A DNA stretch of 8,348 nt. Source: CAIWHR01 sp039915505 (GTDB lineage Bacteria > Pseudomonadota > Gammaproteobacteria > Burkholderiales > Casimicrobiaceae). This document shows positions 1 through 6,922 of the stretch, in pieces (position 1 is the first letter of the stretch; each line of letters begins with the position of its first letter). The stretch covers positions 1 through 8,348 of the forward strand of contig JBDSND010000053.1 in assembly GCA_039915505.1 (NCBI GenBank), read 5' to 3'. The notes under the pieces are model-generated. The model had not been told where the DNA came from, searched no databases, and saw only the letters and a list, made by a program, of their open reading frames with translations. The position numbers were made by a program, and so were the translations under genes.

Positions 1-84
1 ACCGACGGACCAGGGGTGCGCGGCGGCACGCACCAGCCCCGTATCCGGTAGATTGCCGACGACCGATAACTTACACCGACCCCG

Positions 85-924
85 TTACCTCGATCGCGCC
101 GCCATTGACGCCCCGCCGATGACCAGCGCCGTGGCGAGGGCTATCCGAAGCGACAGGGCGCCGCGTCCCGCGGCGATGAGTAGCAAGGTGGACAGTACCG
201 GGGTGAGATAGGCCAGCGCACCGATGTGGCGCGGGTCGCCGCGCTTCATCGCCCGGTCCCACAGGAAGAATGCCGCCCCCATCGGTCCAAGACCCATGGC
301 CAGCAGGTAGGGCAGATCGCCGCGCGGTGGAACGAAGCGTGGCTCGAGCAATCCGTGCGCAACGAATGCGAGTCCCGACGCGACGGCGCAGAACAGGCCG
401 ATCGCGGCGGTGCTGAATGCTGGAACGCGCTTGGTCCACAGCGAGTACGACGACCAGATGAAGGCCGAGGCCAGCGCATAGACGTAGCCGATCGCGAAGG
501 TGTGTTCCCGGACATCGGGGCCGATCAAGAGCATCGCACCCGCGAATCCCATCAGCGCTCCGCCGACATGGCGGCCCCTCAACTGATAGCCTTGCAGCAG
601 GACCGGCGCCAGCAACACGATGAGCAGCGGCCAGAGATAGTTGATGAGGTTCGCTTCGACCGGGGGTGCGTGACGTAACGCGAGGAACAGAAAGAAGTGG
701 AACCCGAACAGCCCGTACACCCCGAGGACGAGGGTGCGCGCCGGCACGCGCCAGTCGCGTATTCGGTACAGAGCGGGGAGCGCGCCAATGGCGAGCGCCG
801 ACCCGAGCAGGAAGAAGGGCGGCCACGCCGCGAGTACCAGGGACAGCCACGCGAGGGTGCCCCACAACGCAATGGCGGCCAGCGCTGCAGGCGTGGCCGG
901 CAGTCCGGGGGCGGCTCCCTTCAC
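85..924 (-). CDS. YddG-like EamA/DMT-family amino-acid exporter
   Basis: Predicted inner-membrane exporter of the drug/metabolite transporter superfamily, 279 aa from a GTG start, which is normal for ten-helix EamA proteins. Seen: nearly continuous hydrophobic segments from about residue 10 to 275 and two half-repeats. Stretches resembling E. coli YddG, an aromatic amino-acid exporter, include EANLINYLWP (90-99), AFIWSSYSLWTK (154-165), LWDRAMKRGD (221-230) and ALAYLTPVLSTLL (237-248). The same frame stays open upstream to an ATG at 1047, but that start would overlap the lrp-type gene by 71 bp and add an Arg-rich, non-membrane leader. The GTG at 924 has a good ribosome site and leaves 52 bp after the regulator. 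It lies downstream of that gene on the same strand, so is probably co-transcribed with it. Inference: it exports an amino acid related to the regulator's ligand. Substrate is unknown; YddG similarity alone does not prove aromatic specificity. Confidence 0.85.
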   Translation of the reverse strand: MKGAAPGLPATPAALAAIALWGTLAWLSLVLAAWPPFFLLGSALAIGALPALYRIRDWRVPARTLVLGVYGLFGFHFFLFLALRHAPPVEANLINYLWPLLIVLLAPVLLQGYQLRGRHVGGALMGFAGAMLLIGPDVREHTFAIGYVYALASAFIWSSYSLWTKRVPAFSTAAIGLFCAVASGLAFVAHGLLEPRFVPPRGDLPYLLAMGLGPMGAAFFLWDRAMKRGDPRHIGALAYLTPVLSTLLLIAAGRGALSLRIALATALVIGGASMAARSR

Positions 925-930
925 GCGGAA

Positions 931-936
931 ATCCTC
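931..936 (-). promoter_or_regulatory. Ribosome binding site fixing the GTG start of the exporter
   Basis: On the minus strand the sequence reads GAGGAT, six bases before the GTG at 924-922; counted from the GAGG core the spacing is eight. This is a good Shine-Dalgarno match and is the main reason for choosing the GTG over the ATG at 1047. Confidence 0.6.
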
Positions 937-976
937 GCGCCGGTATGCCGATCGAATCCATCGCACTTCAAGCGAT

Positions 977-1492
977 TCACGTCGGGTCGCGCCGGCGCGT
1001 GCGACCCGTTGCCCGGCGCAGGGGCAGCGGATGCAGCGACGGGTCATTCTTGACTTCCTCGATCACGGCATACGTATGGGTCTCGCGTACGCCCGGCAAT
1101 TCCACCAGGAACCGGGTGAGGACATCGCGATACGCGTCCATGTCGGCGACCCGCGCCTTGAGGAGATAGTCGAAGCCGCCCGCCACCATGTGGCATTCGA
1201 GGACCTCCGGGACCGCCGCGACTGCGTGCGCGAACCGGGCAAACGCATCGCGGGTGGTGCGATCGAGCTTCACCTCGACGAATACGGTCATGGTCTGGCC
1301 GAGCTTGGCGGGATCCAATATCGCCCGGTATCCCTTGATGAAGCCCGTCTCTTCGAGATGCCGCACGCGCACCAGGCATGCAGCCGGACTCAAATGGCAG
1401 CGCCGCGCGAGCTCGACATTGGTGATGCGACCGGAGCGCTCGAGTTCGTCGAGGATGCGGCGATCGGTGTCGTCGATGGTCCGAGCTTCCAT
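977..1492 (-). CDS. Lrp/AsnC-family regulator, probable PutR-like control of putA
   Basis: Amino-acid-responsive DNA-binding protein, 171 aa against about 150-165 for the family; the excess is an Arg-rich tail after residue 155. Seen: the family's N-terminus IDDTDRRILDEL (6-17); a winged helix-turn-helix at about 22-58, with ITNVELARRCHLSPAACLVRV then HLEETGFIKGY; and a ligand-binding RAM domain at about 66-147, with GGFDYLLKARVADMDAYRDVL (105-125). The ATG at 1492 is forced: no ATG, GTG or TTG precedes it in frame back to a TAG at 1526-1528. No Shine-Dalgarno is present; the bases just upstream on the coding strand are pyrimidines (TTTTCCTCCCC). The gene diverges from putA across a 192-bp control region. 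Known: in Rhodobacter capsulatus and Agrobacterium, PutR is an Lrp-type activator of putA that responds to proline. Inference: this is a functional PutR counterpart. It could instead, or also, control the exporter downstream of it. Confidence 0.9.
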   Translation of the reverse strand: MEARTIDDTDRRILDELERSGRITNVELARRCHLSPAACLVRVRHLEETGFIKGYRAILDPAKLGQTMTVFVEVKLDRTTRDAFARFAHAVAAVPEVLECHMVAGGFDYLLKARVADMDAYRDVLTRFLVELPGVRETHTYAVIEEVKNDPSLHPLPLRRATGRTRRRDPT

Positions 1493-1608
1493 GGGGAGGA
1501 AAAGTCGCTGAGGGTGCGAGCGACACTACCAGACCCATCAATTTTAGACAATATGTTTTATATGATGAGATGCCGTAGTAACAGAATAATCACTTTAAAT
1601 ATTGACTT

Positions 1609-1646
1609 ATTACCGTTCGATAGTCGTTATCGACGGACCATTACCG
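1609..1646. repeat. Direct repeat ATTACCG, two copies 31 bp apart
   Basis: ATTACCG occurs at 1609-1615 and 1640-1646. The 31-bp period is about three helical turns, so the copies face the same side of DNA. They flank the inverted repeat before putA. Phased sites suit an Lrp-type multimer, but two 7-bp copies could arise by chance. Confidence 0.35.
1613..1636. repeat. Inverted repeat before putA, possible operator
   Basis: The perfect arms TCGATA (1617-1622) and TATCGA (1628-1633) are separated by GTCGT. Flanking CCG (1613-1615) and CGG (1634-1636) extend the dyad, with one unpaired T at 1616 in the left arm. It lies about 50 bp before the putA start and just downstream of the -35-like TTGACT. 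It could be an operator for the neighbouring Lrp-type protein or a hairpin in the putA leader. Confidence 0.45.
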
Positions 1647-1684
1647 AACACTGTTCATGGCAACGAATGCTAGACTCCGCGCCA

Positions 1685-4600
1685 ATGTCGACGTCCAACA
1701 CCACCGTTCCCCACCCGCCGCACGGCGGCCCGTTCGCGCTCGCGCACTCCGGATCGGCACTGCGCCGTGCGATCACCGCAGCCTACCGGCGACCGGAGCC
1801 CGAAGCCGTCGCCGCGCTCGTACCCGAGGCAACTTTCGATCCCGACGCCCTGTCGCGATGGCAGGCACGGGCGAGGCAGCTGGTGGAGCGCGTGCGCGCC
1901 GAGCGCGCGCGCAGCTCCGGGGTCGACGCCTTGATGAACGAGTTCGCGCTCTCCTCGGAGGAAGGCATCGCGCTCATGTGTCTCGCCGAGGCGCTGCTGC
2001 GCATTCCCGATGCCGATACGGCCGACCGGCTGATCCGTGACAAGCTCTCGCGTGGCGACTGGCGCGCGCATCTCGGCGGCAGCGAGTCGCTGTTCGTCAA
2101 TGCGGCGACCTGGGGCCTCGTCGTCACCGGCAAGTTCGCCCGAAGCCGCTCCACCGTCGGCTTGTCCGCCGCCCTCACCGGGATCCTGCATCGGGTCGGG
2201 GAGCCGGTGATCCGCACGGCCACCCGCGCGGCGATGGGTTTCCTGGGCGACCAGTTCGTGCTGGGCGAGACCATCGGCGACGCCTTGGTGCGGGCCCGGC
2301 GCAACGAGGCCCGCGGCTATCGCTACTCCTACGACATGCTCGGCGAGGCGGCCATGACCATGGCCGACGCCGATCGCTACTACGACGCCTACGTCGAGGC
2401 TATCCACGCTATCGGCAAGAGCGCCGAGGGACGTGGGGTCTACGAAGGCCCGGGCATCTCGGTGAAGCTTTCGGCGCTGCATCCGCGCTACGTCCGCGCC
2501 CAGCATGCGCGGGTGCTGACCGAGTTACTGCCGCGCCTGCGCGCGCTGATGCTGCTGGCCCGGGACTACGACATCGGCCTGTCCATCGATGCGGAGGAGG
2601 CCGATCGCCTGGAGTTGTCACTCGACCTGATCGAGCCGCTGGCGTTCGACCCCGCGCTTGCTGGCTGGAAGGGCTTCGGCGTCGTCGTCCAGGCGTTCCA
2701 GAAGCGCTGCCCCTTCGTGCTCGACTGGTTGCTCGACCTGGCCCGGCGCAGCGGCCTGCGCTTCACCGTGCGCCTGGTCAAGGGCGCCTACTGGGATACC
2801 GAGGTCAAGCGCACCCAGGTCGATGGCCTCGACGATTACCCCGTGTACACCCGCAAGGTGCACACCGACATCAGCTATCTCGCCTGTGCTCGCAAGCTGC
2901 TCGCCCATACCGACCTCATGTACCCCCAGTTCGCCACCCACAACGCCGCGACCCTGTCGGCGGTGATCGAAGTGGCGGCGGGGCAGACCGACTTCGAGTT
3001 TCAGTGCCTGCACGGGATGGGCGAGACGCTGTACGACAAGGTCGTGGGCCCCGACAACATGGACATCCCGTGCCGGATCTATGCACCGGTCGGCACCCAC
3101 GAGACGCTGCTCGCCTACCTGGTGCGGCGCCTGCTCGAAAACGGCGCCAACTCCTCGTTCGTGAACCAGATCGTCGATCCCGACATCCCGCTGGAACGTT
3201 TGATCGAGGACCCGGTCACGGCCGCGGCGCCGTTCGCCGGTACACCGCATCCGCGGGTGCCACTCCCCGCAGCGCTGTATCCCGATCGTCGCAACTCCCA
3301 AGGCATCGACCTATCCGACGAGCTCGCGCTGGCGAAACTGGAGACGGCGTTTCGCGCCGCCGCCGCGGAGACATGGAGCGCAGAACCGTTACTCGCCGAC
3401 GCCCCGCCCGCCACCGGCGTTCAAGCTACCGCCATCGTCGATCCGGCGGATACGCGCGTCGTCGTCGGGCACGTGGTCGAGGCGACCGATGCCGACGTCG
3501 ATCGGGCCGTCACCGGCGCACGCAATGCGCAGGCGTGGCGCACGACGCCCGCCGACGAGCGCGCCCGGGTGCTGGAACGCGCCGCGGACCTACTCGAGCA
3601 GCATGCCGCGCGGGTCATCTATCTCGCCGTGCGCGAAGCCGGCAAGACCATCGGCAATGGCATCGGCGAAGTCCGTGAGGCCGCCGACTTCTGCCGCTAC
3701 TACGCGCGGCAGGCGCGCGAGGGCGCCCTCGGCGCGCCGCTCGGCGTCGTGGTGTGCATCAGTCCGTGGAATTTCCCGCTGGCGATCTTCACCGGGCAGG
3801 TGACCGCGGCGCTCGCGGCCGGCAACGCGGTACTGGCCAAGCCCGCCGAGCAGACGCCCCTGATCGCCGCAGCGGCGGTCCGGCTGTTGCACCAGGCCGG
3901 CGTTCCTACCGACGCCTTACAGCTCTTGCCCGGTCGTGGCGAATCCGTAGGAGCGCGGCTGGTCGCCGCCGACATCGACGGTGTCGTGTTCACCGGCTCG
4001 ACGGAGGTCGCAACGCATATCCACCGTGCGCTCGCCGCGCGCGGCAACATACCCCTCATTGCCGAGACCGGTGGCCAGAACGCGACCATCGTCGATTCGT
4101 CGGCGTTGCCGGAGCAGGTGATCGCCGACGTGATCGCTTCCGCCTTCGACAGCGCCGGCCAGCGCTGCTCGGCGCTGCGCGTGCTGTACGTCCAGGAAGA
4201 GATCGCCGACCGGATCCTGGAGATGTTGCGCGGCGCCATGCAGGAACTTCGCGTCGGCGACCCGGCCCGGCTCGCCACCGACGTTGGCCCTATCATCGAC
4301 GCTGCCGCCAAGCGCGCGCTCGACGAGCACATTGCGACCATGGAACGCTCGGCGCGGCTGATCGCGCGTGGCCCATTGCCACGGGATGCATCGGGTCACT
4401 TTGTCGCGCCGGTGGCCTTCGAGATCCCAAAGCTGCAGGTCCTCGAGCGGGAAGTGTTTGGCCCGGTGCTGCACGTGATCCGCTACCGAAGCGAGGACCT
4501 TGCCGACGTGGTCGAGGCCATCAATGCCACGGGCTACGGCCTGACCCTCGGCATCCACAGCCGACTCGACTCGACGATCGACTTCATCGTCGACCGCGCC

Positions 4601-5419
4601 AAGGTGGGCAACGTCTACGTCAATCGCAACATCATCGGGGCGGTCGTGGGCGTCCAGCCCTTCGGCGGCGAAGGCAAGTCCGGCACCGGTCCCAAGGCCG
4701 GGGGTCCGCTGTACCTGCGCGCCCTGTCGCGCGCGACCGCACGACCCGACACGCAGGAAGTGACGCGCGCCGCGGCGCCGCTGGCCCAGGGCGCACGGCC
4801 GCGACCGGCTCGGCATGGGCACGACAGCGGACCGCAGCCGGCCACGCGCCGTAGCACCGTTCTGGCCGCGCTGGCGCGCCATCCCGATCCCGAGATCGCA
4901 TCGCTCGCGGCGTTCTACGCATCCACGCTCGAAGGCGCCGGCGAGCGCGAGCTGCCGAGCCCCACCGGCGAGCGCGACAGCTGGCGCCTGGAGCCGCGCG
5001 GCCTCACCGTGGCGCTGGGTGGTGGCGACAATAGCTTCGCCGTATGGCTCGGCCAGGCGCTCGCGGCGGTGGCGGCCGGCAATGCCCTGGTGCTCGCCGC
5101 GACCACCGACGGCGGGCCGGCCAAACGGGCCGCCGAAACCCTCCGGGCGGCCGGATGGACCAGCGTCGAGCAGCTGCCGCCGGGCTCACCCGAATGGGCC
5201 AGTCGCGAGTCCCTTGCCGCCGTGCTGGCCGCCGATTCGTCGAGTGCAGCGCGCGCGGTGGTCATGGTCGCGGCACGCGCCGGGGCGCGCATCCCGGTGG
5301 TGGAGCCCGACGGCGCGCCGTGGCATTACCCGGTATGGCGACTCGCCCACGAACGCTCGGTCTCGGTCAACACCGTGGCGGCGGGGGGCAACGCGACCCT
5401 GCTCGCGCAGGTCGACTGA
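1685..5419 (+). CDS. putA: Bifunctional proline dehydrogenase / L-glutamate-gamma-semialdehyde dehydrogenase (type B PutA)
   Basis: Oxidises proline to glutamate: an FAD proline dehydrogenase passes electrons to membrane quinone, then an NAD+ aldehyde dehydrogenase acts on glutamate semialdehyde. Length is 1244 aa. Seen: helical arm and linker about 24-150; proline dehydrogenase barrel about 185-500 with K261, D302, Y369 (RLVKGAYWD), Y466, Y478 and R481/R482 (RRLLENGAN), matching E. coli PutA K329, D370, Y437, Y540, Y552 and R555/R556 as I recall them. Aldehyde dehydrogenase about 540-1015 has SPWNFP (693-698), K719, FTGS (769-772), E794 (ETGGQN) and catalytic C828 (GQRCSA). A Pro/Arg-rich linker leads to a C-terminal domain about 1055-1244 ending in the conserved motif SVNTVAAGGN. 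There is no N-terminal ribbon-helix-helix domain, so it should not autorepress; the divergent Lrp-type gene is the likely regulator. The start is uncertain: ATG at 1685 is preferred, ATG at 1667 is in frame, and neither has a strong ribosome site. Confidence 0.97.
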   Translation: MSTSNTTVPHPPHGGPFALAHSGSALRRAITAAYRRPEPEAVAALVPEATFDPDALSRWQARARQLVERVRAERARSSGVDALMNEFALSSEEGIALMCLAEALLRIPDADTADRLIRDKLSRGDWRAHLGGSESLFVNAATWGLVVTGKFARSRSTVGLSAALTGILHRVGEPVIRTATRAAMGFLGDQFVLGETIGDALVRARRNEARGYRYSYDMLGEAAMTMADADRYYDAYVEAIHAIGKSAEGRGVYEGPGISVKLSALHPRYVRAQHARVLTELLPRLRALMLLARDYDIGLSIDAEEADRLELSLDLIEPLAFDPALAGWKGFGVVVQAFQKRCPFVLDWLLDLARRSGLRFTVRLVKGAYWDTEVKRTQVDGLDDYPVYTRKVHTDISYLACARKLLAHTDLMYPQFATHNAATLSAVIEVAAGQTDFEFQCLHGMGETLYDKVVGPDNMDIPCRIYAPVGTHETLLAYLVRRLLENGANSSFVNQIVDPDIPLERLIEDPVTAAAPFAGTPHPRVPLPAALYPDRRNSQGIDLSDELALAKLETAFRAAAAETWSAEPLLADAPPATGVQATAIVDPADTRVVVGHVVEATDADVDRAVTGARNAQAWRTTPADERARVLERAADLLEQHAARVIYLAVREAGKTIGNGIGEVREAADFCRYYARQAREGALGAPLGVVVCISPWNFPLAIFTGQVTAALAAGNAVLAKPAEQTPLIAAAAVRLLHQAGVPTDALQLLPGRGESVGARLVAADIDGVVFTGSTEVATHIHRALAARGNIPLIAETGGQNATIVDSSALPEQVIADVIASAFDSAGQRCSALRVLYVQEEIADRILEMLRGAMQELRVGDPARLATDVGPIIDAAAKRALDEHIATMERSARLIARGPLPRDASGHFVAPVAFEIPKLQVLEREVFGPVLHVIRYRSEDLADVVEAINATGYGLTLGIHSRLDSTIDFIVDRAKVGNVYVNRNIIGAVVGVQPFGGEGKSGTGPKAGGPLYLRALSRATARPDTQEVTRAAAPLAQGARPRPARHGHDSGPQPATRRSTVLAALARHPDPEIASLAAFYASTLEGAGERELPSPTGERDSWRLEPRGLTVALGGGDNSFAVWLGQALAAVAAGNALVLAATTDGGPAKRAAETLRAAGWTSVEQLPPGSPEWASRESLAAVLAADSSSAARAVVMVAARAGARIPVVEPDGAPWHYPVWRLAHERSVSVNTVAAGGNATLLAQVD

Positions 5420-5439
5420 GCGGCCTTTCGGGGCGACAT

Positions 5440-5468
5440 TTGGCGGTGGCCCGCATTGCGTTTACCAT
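5440..5468 (+). promoter_or_regulatory. Possible promoter of the amidohydrolase gene
   Basis: TTGGCG (5440-5445) and TACCAT (5463-5468) are separated by exactly 17 bp, with four of six consensus matches each. They lie in the 141-bp gap after putA. Copies of CTTTCGGGG at 5425-5433 and 5478-5486 flank them, and a small hairpin (GTCGC/GCGAC, 5486-5499) follows in the leader. Such matches are common by chance in GC-rich DNA, so this is a weak call. No terminator with a T-run follows putA, so read-through is also possible. Confidence 0.25.
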
Positions 5469-5560
5469 GATCCCAGGCTTTCGGGGTCGCGCGTGCGACG
5501 CTCGCGGACCGGTTCCCTGCTGACGCCCTGACAAGAGCAACTTCAAGGAAAGCCTTACTC

Positions 5561-6808
5561 ATGTCTTCCCGCATCGTCTTGCGCAACGCGAACCTGTTCG
5601 ATAGCGTGCGCGGCACGCTTCGGTCCAAGCAATCCGTGGTGGTCGAGAACGGCCGCATCACCGGCATCGTCGACAAGCCCGGCAAGGTCAAGGACGCGGA
5701 GGTCTTCGACCTCGCCGGACGCACCCTGCTGCCCGGGCTCATCGACGCGCACGTGCACGTCACGGCGACCATGCCGGACTTCTTCAAGCTGTCGCTGACG
5801 CCGCAGTCGCTCATCACCGCCCAGGCGAAGGACGTGCTGCTCGACATTCTGATGCGCGGGTTCACCACGGTGCGCGATGCCGCGGGTGCAGACGCCGGCT
5901 TGGTGCAGGCGGTCGAGCGCGGTATTTTCCTAGGCCCGCGGCTGTTCATCGCCGGGCGGGCCATCACCCAGACGGGTGGCCACGGCGACGTCCGGCCAGC
6001 TTTCTTCCAGGGGCCAGGGCAATGCGTGTGCTGCGGCGCGGTCGGGCTCCTGGGCGTGATCGCCGATGGCGTCGGCGAGGTGCGCCGCGCCGTCCGCGAG
6101 GAGTTGCGCAACGGCGCCCATCACATCAAGGTGATGGCCGGCGGCGGGGTTGCCTCGCCCAACGATCCGCTCGAGGGCACGCAGTACTCGATCGAAGAAA
6201 TGACGGCGATCGTCGAGGAAGCGCGCGCGGCGCGAACCTACGTGATGGCGCATGCCTATTCGCCCGAGGCCATCACCCGCGCGGTCACGTGCGGCGTGCG
6301 CACCATCGAGCATGGCAACCTCATCGACAAAGCTACGGCACAGGTCATGGCCAAGCACGGCGCCTACCTGGTACCGACCCTCGCCACCTACGATTCGTTG
6401 TCGCGCAACGGCGCCAAGCTCGGCTGGAGCGACGAGATGCTCGCCAAGCTCGACAAGGTCAACCGCCAGGGGGTGGAGGCGATCCGCATCGCCCATGCTG
6501 CCGGGGTGCGCATCGGCTTCGGCACCGATCTGCTCGGCGACATGCACGCCGACCAGTCGAACGAGTTCACCTTGCAGGCGCAGGCCATGTCGGCAGCCGA
6601 GGTTCTACAGAGCGCGACCGTCGTGAATGCCGAGCTGATGGGTCAAGCGGGCAAGCTTGGAGTCGTCGCCGAGAACGCCCATGCCGACCTGGTGGTGGTC
6701 GACGGCAATCCACTGGACGATCTATCTCTGCTGCAGCAGCAGGGCAAGCACCTTGCGCTGATCATGAAGGCCGGCGTCGTGTACAAGAACACGCTAGCCG
6801 CGCCCTGA
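5561..6808 (+). CDS. Metal-dependent amidohydrolase (COG1228 group), possible Xaa-Pro dipeptidase
   Basis: Cytoplasmic binuclear-metal hydrolase of the amidohydrolase superfamily, 415 aa, full length. Seen: a beta-sandwich start with NANLFDSVRGTL (9-20) and AGRTLLPGLIDAHVHV (52-67) carrying the HxH metal ligands H64 and H66; TGGHGD (138-143); K190 in HHIKVMAGGG, the expected carboxylated bridging lysine; H231 (VMAHAYS), H251 (IEHGNLID) and D323 (FGTDLLG); and the C-terminal ADLVVVDGNPL. All metal ligands are present, so it should be active. A CVCC cluster lies at 155-158. AAGGA at 5545-5549 lies 11 bases before the ATG; no signal peptide is seen. Known: characterised COG1228 relatives include prolidases (Sgx9260b/c) and peptidases cleaving Xaa-Arg/Lys (Cc2672), so family alone does not set the substrate. 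Inference: the position after putA favours release of proline from Xaa-Pro dipeptides. Another acyl-amino-acid or dipeptide substrate remains possible. Confidence 0.88.
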   Translation: MSSRIVLRNANLFDSVRGTLRSKQSVVVENGRITGIVDKPGKVKDAEVFDLAGRTLLPGLIDAHVHVTATMPDFFKLSLTPQSLITAQAKDVLLDILMRGFTTVRDAAGADAGLVQAVERGIFLGPRLFIAGRAITQTGGHGDVRPAFFQGPGQCVCCGAVGLLGVIADGVGEVRRAVREELRNGAHHIKVMAGGGVASPNDPLEGTQYSIEEMTAIVEEARAARTYVMAHAYSPEAITRAVTCGVRTIEHGNLIDKATAQVMAKHGAYLVPTLATYDSLSRNGAKLGWSDEMLAKLDKVNRQGVEAIRIAHAAGVRIGFGTDLLGDMHADQSNEFTLQAQAMSAAEVLQSATVVNAELMGQAGKLGVVAENAHADLVVVDGNPLDDLSLLQQQGKHLALIMKAGVVYKNTLAAP

Positions 6809-6922
6809 CCCGCCTGGCAGCGGCGGACACGATGCGCGTCCCGTTGTCGATTTTCATTCACATCGTAACGTTGCCGTTGATCTGAGACCGAACACCCTTT
6901 TCGTTACTTCCCGGAGACCTTA
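6809..6922. other. Intergenic region before the binding-protein gene
   Basis: This 114-bp gap is more AT-rich after about 6840. A weak stem CCGCC/GGCGG (6810-6814 and 6822-6826, 7-base loop) follows the amidohydrolase stop but has no T-run, so I do not call it a terminator. TTGTCG (6844-6849) with TAACGT (6866-6871) is a poor promoter match. GGAG at 6913-6916, six bases before the ATG at 6923, is a good ribosome site. Confidence 0.4.

Larger units (their letters stand above)
1493..1684. promoter_or_regulatory. Divergent control region between the lrp-type gene and putA
   Basis: This 192-bp stretch holds the promoters of both divergent units. About 1540-1612 is markedly AT-rich against GC-rich surroundings. 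Plus-strand elements seen: TATGAT at 1561-1566, a good -10 match without a convincing -35, as in activator-dependent promoters; and TTGACT at 1602-1607, a good -35 match whose -10 at 17 bp spacing (CGTTAT, 1625-1630) is poor. On the minus strand TAAAAT at 1546-1541 is a possible -10 for the regulator. A short direct repeat ATATG occurs at 1551-1555 and 1560-1564. The inverted and direct repeats closer to putA are listed separately. Which elements are used cannot be decided from sequence. Lrp-type proteins commonly bind and wrap AT-rich DNA of this kind. Confidence 0.7.

Noticed and set aside
1..84. Open minus-strand frame at the left edge that reads like protein (VVGNLPDTGLVRAAAHP)
   Set aside because: It is open to the window edge after a TAA near the exporter stop but has only a GTG as a possible start and about 20 codons visible. 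It might be the start of a neighbouring gene, but there is too little to call.
71..961. Long minus-strand frame of 296 codons overlapping the exporter
   Set aside because: Its translation is Arg/Pro/His-rich with no membrane segments, while the overlapping frame clearly encodes a YddG-like protein.
1493..1516. GGGGAGGA on the plus strand followed by an in-frame GTG at 1514 as an alternative putA start
   Set aside because: The resulting N-terminal extension would be encoded by AT-rich promoter-like DNA and looks unlike any PutA N-terminus; the spacing of 13 bases is also long.
1650..1672. Sigma-54-like promoter TGGCA...TGCT just before putA
   Set aside because: Only eight bases separate the GG and GC cores where ten are required.
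734..1684. The putA reading frame stays open for 317 more codons upstream, antisense to the regulator and exporter
   Set aside because: The PutA family begins near the 1685 ATG. The extension crosses the AT-rich promoter region and the opposite strand of two well-supported genes, and its translation has no recognisable domain; it is a GC-rich shadow frame.
5420..5460. Rho-independent terminator after putA
   Set aside because: GC-rich short inverted matches are present, but there is no compact stem followed by a run of T.
6022..6885. 287-codon plus-strand frame overlapping the amidohydrolase
   Set aside because: It is a low-complexity Arg-rich translation inside a gene with all catalytic motifs intact; a shadow frame.
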